DNA of 5,744 nucleotides from an uncultured Bacteroidales bacterium (GTDB lineage: Bacteria; Bacteroidota; Bacteroidia; Bacteroidales; P3): the NCBI GenBank assembly GCA_937915785.1, contig CALGGY010000060.1, positions 1-5,744 on the forward strand. Direction: 5' to 3'. How positions within the stretch are numbered: position 1 is the stretch's first letter; each line of letters opens with the position of its first letter. Positions 1 through 4,675 of the stretch are shown here, piece by piece. A program made the translations under genes and the position numbers. A model generated the notes under the pieces. It did not search any database. It worked only from the letters and a program-made list of their open reading frames with translations, and was not told the origin of the DNA.

Positions 1-64
1 AACGCTTTTTTCTCAATGCCTTTAGGCTACCGCCAAACAATTCGTATTCGGTTTTGTCGGACAC
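1..64 (-). CDS. Start of an unidentified gene downstream of the phosphatase, partial
   Basis: Reading the minus strand, GTG at 64-62 opens a frame that stays open to the window edge for 21 codons and begins MSDKTEYELFGGSLKALRKK. It starts 6 bases after the stop codon of the phosphatase gene, which is typical operon spacing, and it lies in the same frame with no ATG nearer. The residues are charged and soluble-looking. No domain is recognisable in so short a piece, and I do not recognise the family. It could be a chance open frame, but spacing and strand favour a real second gene in the unit. Confidence 0.4.
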   Translation of the reverse strand, partial: MSDKTEYELFGGSLKALRKKR

Positions 65-70
65 TAATAA

Positions 71-718
71 TTATAAGTATTCGAGCAGCTGAAGGGGGTG
101 GTTTATCACTATGTCGGCCGAGTTTTGTCGCAACTCCGTTTCGGGACGCAAGCCCCACGTAACGCCCACGGCGGTAAGTTTCGCATTGTGAGCCGTTTGC
201 ATGTCAACGCCCGAATCGCCGACGTACAGCACATCATTGTTCGACACTTTGGCACACTGCAATATCTGCAGCGCCTGCACTGGGTCTGGTTTGGTGGGTA
301 TGCCGTCGCGCTGGCCAAAAACGCCGCAAAAACTGATGTCGGGGAACAATTTTTCCATCATGGCCACTGTGGCCTGATGCACTTTGTTGGAAAGCACCGC
401 CACCATGACGCCCTTGGCCTGCAGCTGGCACAAAAGCTCCGAAACAAAGGGATAAACGGTGCTGTGGTCGGTATTATGCAGCATATAGTGAGCCATAAAG
501 TCCGCCTTAACGGCCTGTATCACCTGACAGTTGCGGCTGTTTTCGGGCAGAGCCCGTTCGATGAGTTTGTATATTCCATTGCCCACAAACTGGGGATAGC
601 TGTGGGTGGGGTGCTGTGGATACCCGTTTGCCTCAAGGGCGTGGTTCACGCTTGCCGCCAAATCGGATATGGTATTCACCAAAGTGCCGTCCAAATCAAA
701 AATCACAAGCTTTTTCAT
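71..718 (-). CDS. gph: HAD-superfamily phosphatase, phosphoglycolate phosphatase-like
   Basis: A 215-residue cytosolic hydrolase of the haloacid dehalogenase superfamily, subfamily IA. Visible motifs: motif I FDLDGTL at residues 7-13, with D8 as nucleophile and D10 as general acid/base; a small helical C1 cap at about 16-80 carrying FVGNG at 44-48, as in phosphoglycolate phosphatases; motif II SNK at 110-112; motif III lysine K143 in TKPDP; motif IV GDSGVDM at 167-173, with Mg2+-binding D168 and D172. All catalytic residues are present and the length is normal for the family. The family hydrolyses 2-phosphoglycolate (a product of DNA 3'-end repair) to glycolate. Related members act on pyrophosphate or other small phosphates, so the substrate is inferred. 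ATG 718 begins MKKLVIFDLDG; an ATG three bases earlier gives only MK-stop. A terminator sits 17 bases upstream and no separate promoter is visible, so transcription may come by read-through from the tRNA promoter. All five arginines use CGN codons. Confidence 0.9.
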   Translation of the reverse strand: MKKLVIFDLDGTLVNTISDLAASVNHALEANGYPQHPTHSYPQFVGNGIYKLIERALPENSRNCQVIQAVKADFMAHYMLHNTDHSTVYPFVSELLCQLQAKGVMVAVLSNKVHQATVAMMEKLFPDISFCGVFGQRDGIPTKPDPVQALQILQCAKVSNNDVLYVGDSGVDMQTAHNAKLTAVGVTWGLRPETELRQNSADIVINHPLQLLEYL

Positions 719-735
719 TTCATCGTGTATCTAAC

Positions 736-768
736 AAAAAAACGCAACCGCTTCGTCTGCGAGTTGCG
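736..768 (-). terminator. Rho-independent terminator after tRNA-Gln
   Basis: Read on the minus strand, the arm at 768-759 (CGCAACTCGC) pairs with the arm at 751-743 (GCGGTTGCG): nine base pairs with one bulged T, a 7-base loop at 752-758, then seven T at 742-736. It begins five bases after the tRNA 3' end, so it ends the tRNA transcript. It also lies 17 bases before the phosphatase start codon and could limit read-through into that gene. Confidence 0.85.
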
Positions 769-773
769 CCTTG

Positions 774-844
774 TTGTCCAACCAGGATTCGAACCTAGAC
801 AGGCAGAACCAAAATCTGTAGTGCTACCATTACACCATTGGACA
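774..844 (-). tRNA. tRNA-Gln (anticodon TTG)
   Basis: A complete 71-nt cloverleaf on the minus strand. The acceptor stem TGTCCAA (844-838) pairs perfectly with TTGGACA (781-775), and the discriminator is A at 774. The D arm is GTGT/GCAC. The anticodon loop is TTTTGGT, giving anticodon TTG, which reads CAA glutamine codons (and CAG by wobble). The T arm is CTAGG-TTCGAAT-CCTGG. CCA is not encoded, so it must be added after transcription. The anticodon stem has four clear pairs, and the outermost position (27-43) is an A-C mismatch. A promoter lies upstream and a terminator downstream. Confidence 0.95.
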
Positions 845-863
845 AGTCCTCAAAAAGGTTTTG

Positions 864-894
864 CAAAGGTACGTTTTTTTTTCCGCTCCACAAA
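864..894 (-). promoter_or_regulatory. Promoter of tRNA-Gln (Bacteroidota type)
   Basis: On the minus strand the -33 box TTTG (894-891) and the -7 box TACCTTTG (871-864) are separated by 19 bases. This matches the TTTG/TAnnTTTG consensus of the primary sigma factor in Bacteroidota. Transcription would start near 858, about 14 bases before the mature tRNA 5' end. The phosphatase gene may also depend on this promoter. Confidence 0.8.
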
Positions 895-947
895 GTTTTT
901 GGCACATTTTATTTCACGCTTTCCACAACAACCTAACAATCTGACCG

Positions 948-968
948 TTACAATTGTAGCAATTGTAA
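948..968. repeat. Perfect 9-bp inverted repeat, 3-base centre
   Basis: TTACAATTG (948-956) and CAATTGTAA (960-968) are exact reverse complements around TAG. Each arm contains the self-complementary core CAATTG, so the octamer CAATTGTA also appears as a direct repeat at 951-958 and 960-967. The size and symmetry fit a dimeric repressor operator. It is 54 bases upstream of the tRNA -33 box and far from the lipoprotein promoter, so its target is unclear. It could also be a small hairpin. Confidence 0.5.
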
Positions 969-976
969 AAATACAA

Positions 977-1032
977 GGTCAAAAACAGTTCATGAATACC
1001 GTTTCGAGTGTCCCGACACAGCATTTTTGACC
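977..1032. repeat. Long-spaced inverted repeat with a nested palindrome
   Basis: GGTCAAAAA (977-985) and TTTTTGACC (1024-1032) are exact reverse complements separated by 38 bases. The interval holds the palindromes TTCATGAA (989-996) and GTGTC-CC-GACAC (1008-1019). As RNA this could fold into a stem with internal structure. As DNA it could be paired protein sites. No T run follows directly, so it is not an obvious terminator. Confidence 0.45.
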
Positions 1033-1048
1033 ACGATTTGCTCATTTT

Positions 1049-1058
1049 TTTTCGAAAA
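1049..1058. repeat. Short palindrome TTTTCGAAAA
   Basis: A perfect 10-bp palindrome inside a T-rich then A-rich stretch (imperfectly extended to 1045-1062). In A/T-rich intergenic DNA such a sequence can arise by chance. It is listed because it is the third symmetric element within about 110 bases. Confidence 0.3.
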
Positions 1059-1175
1059 GAAAATGTTTTTCCGAACACTCTACTTTAAAGTTTTGTTGGT
1101 TCGGTCCTTAACTTAAATTTGCCAGCGAAAGGCTATCTTTTTTCCCAAAAAAACAGTGTTCTGTACGCCAACCCA

Positions 1176-1231
1176 TGTACAAAATGAATTAAAACAAACA
1201 ATTTTGTACACCCAACCCCACATTTTGTACA
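1176..1231. promoter_or_regulatory. Three copies of ATTTTGTACA upstream of the lipoprotein promoter
   Basis: The decamer occurs inverted as TGTACAAAAT at 1176-1185 and directly at 1201-1210 and 1222-1231. The outer two copies extend to a perfect 12-bp inverted pair (1175-1186 and 1221-1232). The two direct copies are 21 bp apart, two helical turns, so they lie on the same DNA face. The cluster ends about 15 bases before the candidate -33 box, the usual place for an activator. I infer a binding array for an unknown regulator of the two-gene operon that follows. Confidence 0.5.
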
Positions 1232-1245
1232 TTGAGAGCCAAAAG

Positions 1246-1278
1246 TTGCCCGCACATTTGCTTTTTTTCTTATCTTTG
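1246..1278 (+). promoter_or_regulatory. Candidate promoter of the lipoprotein operon
   Basis: The -7 box TATCTTTG (1271-1278) is an exact TAnnTTTG match. A TTG at 1246-1248 is the best -33 candidate, but its 22-base spacer is slightly long. Transcription would start near 1284, only about 8-14 bases before the start codon, giving a nearly leaderless mRNA. This placement also excludes translation from the upstream TTG at 1232. Confidence 0.6.
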
Positions 1279-1297
1279 TATCACAAAACAAATGACA

Positions 1298-2302
1298 ATG
1301 AACAGAATTAAAACACTAAAAACAATGATGCTATGCCTGTGCGCCACACTTTTGTGGAACTGCGGAGGCAAAAGCGATGCCGGCAGCCCCAAGCCACCGG
1401 CAAACGGCGTATATTACTGGCGCACCACATACAAAACCGACAGTGTGGAGAATGCGTTTCTGCGCAACAACCAGATAAAACGCATGTACGTGCGCTTTTT
1501 CGACGTGGATGTGGACAACAGCAACAGCAGTGAAAAATGCCTGCCTGTGGCCACCATACAATTGGACGACACGCTACCCGCAGATGTGGAGATAATACCA
1601 ACAGTTTTTATAACCAACAAGGCCATACAGTATGCAAGCAGTTTCTGCAAACTGTTGGCACACAGACTTTTCGCCATGTGCGACAATTTCGGCATTGAAC
1701 CCACCGAAGTACAGTTCGACTGCGACTGGACCAGCTCCACCCAGGAAACATATTTCGATTTCCTGAAAAAAATCGGTGCCGAGCTAAACAATTATTTCTT
1801 CGAAATGCAAATATCGGCAACCATACGTCTGCACCAGCTTAGCCAGACCCCGCCACCCGTCGACAACGGGGTGCTGATGTGTTACAATACCGGCAATTTC
1901 AGGAAGTTCGGCACCCGCAACTCCATTCTCGACATCAACGACGTGGAACCATACATGAAACATCTGAAAAACTACGACCTACCCCTTTCGATAGCTTTGC
2001 CCACCTACAGCTGGAACATAGAATTCGACGACAAAAAGGAATTCCTGCGACTCAACCGCGAGCATTACAACTTCAGCGACACCAATATCAAAGCCATCGG
2101 CAAAAACACATATCAGATGGACATGCCCGGCGAAAACCGCACCTACATACGCCACGAAGAAGTGTCGGCCAAAACGCTGGAAAACGTCAAACAGCTGATT
2201 TTGAAAAATATGTCGTACAAACCCGACATCATCCTTTATCATCTCGATTCCAAACAACTTGAAAAATATACAAAAGATGAAATCTCTGAAATATATCGTT
2301 AG
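1298..2302 (+). CDS. Lipoprotein with predicted TIM-barrel (GH18-like) fold, function unknown
   Basis: A 334-residue exported lipoprotein. Residues 1-21 form a signal peptide (basic start, hydrophobic MMLCLCATLLW), and LWNC places the lipid-modified cysteine at C22. The rest shows eight hydrophobic strand-like blocks in TIM-barrel order: GVYYWRT (37-43), KRMYVRFFDV (61-70), VEIIPTVFI (97-105), EVQFDCDWT (137-145), ISATIRLHQ (172-180), GVLMCYNTG (191-199), LSIALPTYSW (230-239) and DIILYHLD (310-317). The DxD of block 4, the M-Y of block 6 and the P-x-Y of block 7 resemble GH18 chitinase-like or DUF3142-type proteins, but the catalytic glutamate of DxxDxDxE is not seen. Sugar binding or an altered hydrolase are therefore both possible. 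ATG 1298 is chosen because the promoter -7 box lies at 1271-1278; ATG 1292, two codons earlier, is equally possible. It overlaps the next gene by 26 bp. Three of 14 arginines are AGR. The family assignment is inference. Confidence 0.8.
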   Translation: MNRIKTLKTMMLCLCATLLWNCGGKSDAGSPKPPANGVYYWRTTYKTDSVENAFLRNNQIKRMYVRFFDVDVDNSNSSEKCLPVATIQLDDTLPADVEIIPTVFITNKAIQYASSFCKLLAHRLFAMCDNFGIEPTEVQFDCDWTSSTQETYFDFLKKIGAELNNYFFEMQISATIRLHQLSQTPPPVDNGVLMCYNTGNFRKFGTRNSILDINDVEPYMKHLKNYDLPLSIALPTYSWNIEFDDKKEFLRLNREHYNFSDTNIKAIGKNTYQMDMPGENRTYIRHEEVSAKTLENVKQLILKNMSYKPDIILYHLDSKQLEKYTKDEISEIYR

Positions 2303-4646
2303 CATACTGCTATTAGCAACAGCATTGGGCAAAGCCCTGGCCTGCGGCGGCTGGGGCGACTACGACCCACGCTACCACTATTTTTTCTACCTCGGATACA
2401 CCGACTGCTACGACCAGAACTCGGACTACGAAAAATGGCACCAACGCACACAACAGCAGTTCCGAAACGAAAACATCAACTTCTGGCACAGATATGTGAA
2501 CAAAGCCGTTTCGCTGAAGGATGTGGAAAAAGCCATATACTCTGGCAATATGCCCTCGAAAAAAGAGCCTTTCTACAACTACCTGTACAAGAAAAACGAC
2601 ACCGCCGCCATACAATACTGGAAAGTGGTGAACGACGACAACAACCACGTTCAATGGCTGATGTCGGGCTGGTACTATCCCACCAAAAAGGAAGCCATGG
2701 CACTCCAATCCGGAGGCAACGTCGCCGCTTTTGGCGGAATAGACCTGAACACCATTGCCGAATGTAAAAATCCTAACCTGCGCAACCGCTACACCCTTCA
2801 GCTTATGCGACGGGCTTTCTACATGGAAAAATACGGCCTCTGCATAGAGGTGTGGAAAAAATACGGCAGCCACATTCCCACAAGCGCCTTGCGCACGCAA
2901 TGCAAAAGCTACTACGCCGGAGCCCTCTATCACACAGGAAAAGAAACGGCCTCGGCTGTGGCCTTTGCCGAGATAGGAGTTTGCCAAAACTGGTTCACCT
3001 ACAACACCCATATACTGAAAGACATATACAACAACCAACCCAACAGCAAAAGCCTCGAATTTATAGTGCAGCATCTGGTAAACAAACATTTCGACGAAAA
3101 ATTCGGAACACGATACACTGTGCCGAAAGCAAGCCGATACAATCTAAAAAAACATAGCGACGATTTCAACCACCTTGCCAACTACATTCTTGCCGACAAC
3201 CGCAGCAACAATCCCGCCATGTGGAAATCGGCACAAGCCGCCTTTGCCTATATCGACGGCGACAAACAACTGGCACCCAACCTGATACAACAAGCCGACA
3301 GTCTCAAAGGAACACCCAACGTAAAAAACAACATACGGCTTATGAGCCTGCTTTTCCATGCCGCCGACACCACCGCTGGCGACGACTACGAAACCAACCT
3401 GCTCCCAGATTTGAAACACTTGGTAAACCTCGTAAAAAAAGATGTCAAGAAATTACATTATAACAACTACGACATCGACGGATATTCCATTTACACAGAC
3501 CCATACTACGAAGCCGAAGAGGCTCTGAACCGCATCAAAATATTGCGACGTACTGTTCTGGTGGAAATTGCCGACCATTTCAAAAAACCGGGCCAAAACG
3601 AGCGCCTCCTCGCCTATCTCAACATATACAGCGAAATAACCGGCCAACGGCACAAACCAAAAGACATTGCCATGCCCAAAAACTACAAAACAGAATACTA
3701 CAGGAACAACGAATACTACAGCAGATATTATGGTCGCATAATACGTCGCGAAATAAGCCGTACCGACTACTTCACACATTTTTTCAATTTTGCCGACACA
3801 ACCAGTATCGAAAACCTGAAAAAACATATCAACTTCCTAAAATCGGGAGGAGAAACAGAAATGGACAAACTGCTGATCGGCAACAGCTACCACGATTACA
3901 ACTATCTGTACGAACTGTTGGGAACTAAATACTTGCGTATCGAGCAATGGGATTCCGCCATAACTTACCTGCAACAAGTGCCCACAAAATTCCTTATCAC
4001 ACAAAACATATATCCATACATAGAAAACCGCAATCCCTTCAACGAAGATTGGATAACCAACAAACGACGAGGAAAATACAGCCTAACACAGTCGCCAACA
4101 AAAGCTTACCACAAAAAAACGACAAAACTCCAGTTCTGCAGAATAATGAAACAGCTGCAATGGGACATGGACTCGGCATCATCGGCCAAACAACGCGCCG
4201 GCTCACGCTACGCCTACGCTGTTGCCATGTACCAAGCAATGTGCGGCAAATGTTGGGCTCTCACCGAATACTACCACAGCGACTGGGACAAACAAACCAC
4301 ACTGCAGAGAAACACTCTGAAAACAACCCGTACCTTGGCCGACAAAGCCATCGCCACAACATCGAATCCCGACATACGCAACAAAAGCCTGTTGCTGAAA
4401 TACATAACCTTGGGGCATTTGGCCGAAACAGCCGTCCCCATATCCTACGAATGGAGCTATGAAAAAATTGAACGGCAGATATCAAAACGGGAAAAATACC
4501 TCGACAAGCTTGTGGTCACCCTGTTACGGCAATGGAGCCGCATTGCAGGCAACACCGTGAACTCAAGCTATATACAAAAAAACTTCTGCGACGACATTAC
4601 CGATTACAGCTACCGGCAGCCAAGCAAACAAACGGCCATGAAATAG
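2277..4646 (+). CDS. Large exported helix-rich protein with TPR-like segment, function unknown
   Basis: A 789-residue protein that I cannot name. Residues 1-22 are a signal peptide (KSLKYIVSILLLATALGKALA), with either signal-peptidase I cleavage after ALA or lipidation at C23; ALAC is a poor but possible lipobox. The mature N-terminus is CGGWGDYD followed by a Tyr-rich stretch (30-45). The body reads as mostly amphipathic helices. Residues about 540-572 (YLYELLGTKYLRIEQWDSAI, then YLQQVP) look like a tetratricopeptide-type helix pair, and residues 644-672 hold a compact motif RYAYAVAMYQ-x5-CWALTEYY that looks like a family signature. No catalytic domain was recognised. ATG 2277 is preferred over TTG 2259 because it starts a normal signal peptide. 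It lies inside the last 26 bp of the lipoprotein gene, so translation is probably coupled and the two products likely cooperate in the envelope. No terminator follows. Arginine codons are 34 CGN and 5 AGR, as in the local host genes. Confidence 0.85.
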   Translation: MKSLKYIVSILLLATALGKALACGGWGDYDPRYHYFFYLGYTDCYDQNSDYEKWHQRTQQQFRNENINFWHRYVNKAVSLKDVEKAIYSGNMPSKKEPFYNYLYKKNDTAAIQYWKVVNDDNNHVQWLMSGWYYPTKKEAMALQSGGNVAAFGGIDLNTIAECKNPNLRNRYTLQLMRRAFYMEKYGLCIEVWKKYGSHIPTSALRTQCKSYYAGALYHTGKETASAVAFAEIGVCQNWFTYNTHILKDIYNNQPNSKSLEFIVQHLVNKHFDEKFGTRYTVPKASRYNLKKHSDDFNHLANYILADNRSNNPAMWKSAQAAFAYIDGDKQLAPNLIQQADSLKGTPNVKNNIRLMSLLFHAADTTAGDDYETNLLPDLKHLVNLVKKDVKKLHYNNYDIDGYSIYTDPYYEAEEALNRIKILRRTVLVEIADHFKKPGQNERLLAYLNIYSEITGQRHKPKDIAMPKNYKTEYYRNNEYYSRYYGRIIRREISRTDYFTHFFNFADTTSIENLKKHINFLKSGGETEMDKLLIGNSYHDYNYLYELLGTKYLRIEQWDSAITYLQQVPTKFLITQNIYPYIENRNPFNEDWITNKRRGKYSLTQSPTKAYHKKTTKLQFCRIMKQLQWDMDSASSAKQRAGSRYAYAVAMYQAMCGKCWALTEYYHSDWDKQTTLQRNTLKTTRTLADKAIATTSNPDIRNKSLLLKYITLGHLAETAVPISYEWSYEKIERQISKREKYLDKLVVTLLRQWSRIAGNTVNSSYIQKNFCDDITDYSYRQPSKQTAMK

Positions 4647-4675
4647 CCATGAGAATTATTGAACAACTTCTATGA

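Larger units (their letters stand above)
895..1245. other. Divergent intergenic region without a convincing gene
   Basis: About 350 bases lie between the promoter of the minus-strand tRNA and that of the plus-strand lipoprotein gene. I see no credible coding frame: the open frame crossing 98-1030 on the plus strand is antisense to the phosphatase and tRNA. The stretch is rich in A/T runs and inverted repeats, listed separately. A second, weaker plus-strand promoter candidate is TTTG 1092-1095 with TAAATTTG 1114-1121, spacer 18. No RNA gene family was recognised. Confidence 0.6.

Noticed and set aside
98..1030. 310-codon open frame on the plus strand
   Set aside because: It runs antisense through the well-supported phosphatase and tRNA genes, has no promoter or family resemblance, and its composition is that of a reverse-frame shadow.
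1232..1297. TTG-initiated extension of the lipoprotein by 22 codons
   Set aside because: It would place the promoter -7 box inside the coding region and bury the signal peptide behind an atypical N-terminus.
2313..3089. 258-codon open frame on the minus strand
   Set aside because: It is fully antisense to the large exported protein. Its Val/Phe-rich product is what reversed AAC/GAC-type codons produce.
4635..4652. GCCATGA repeated at 4635-4641 and 4646-4652, considered as an insertion-site duplication
   Set aside because: A 7-bp repeat only 11 bases apart at the end of a gene is easily chance. There is no terminal inverted repeat or transposase to support an insertion.
4647..4675. Terminator after the large exported protein gene
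   Set aside because: No GC-rich hairpin followed by a T run is present, so read-through into the following frame is possible.
4673..4675. TGA read as an amino acid (alternative genetic code, as in some gut phages)
   Set aside because: No other in-frame stop occurs in the following 356 codons, so there is no independent sign of recoding. A start at or after TTG 4676 or an A-run indel is simpler.
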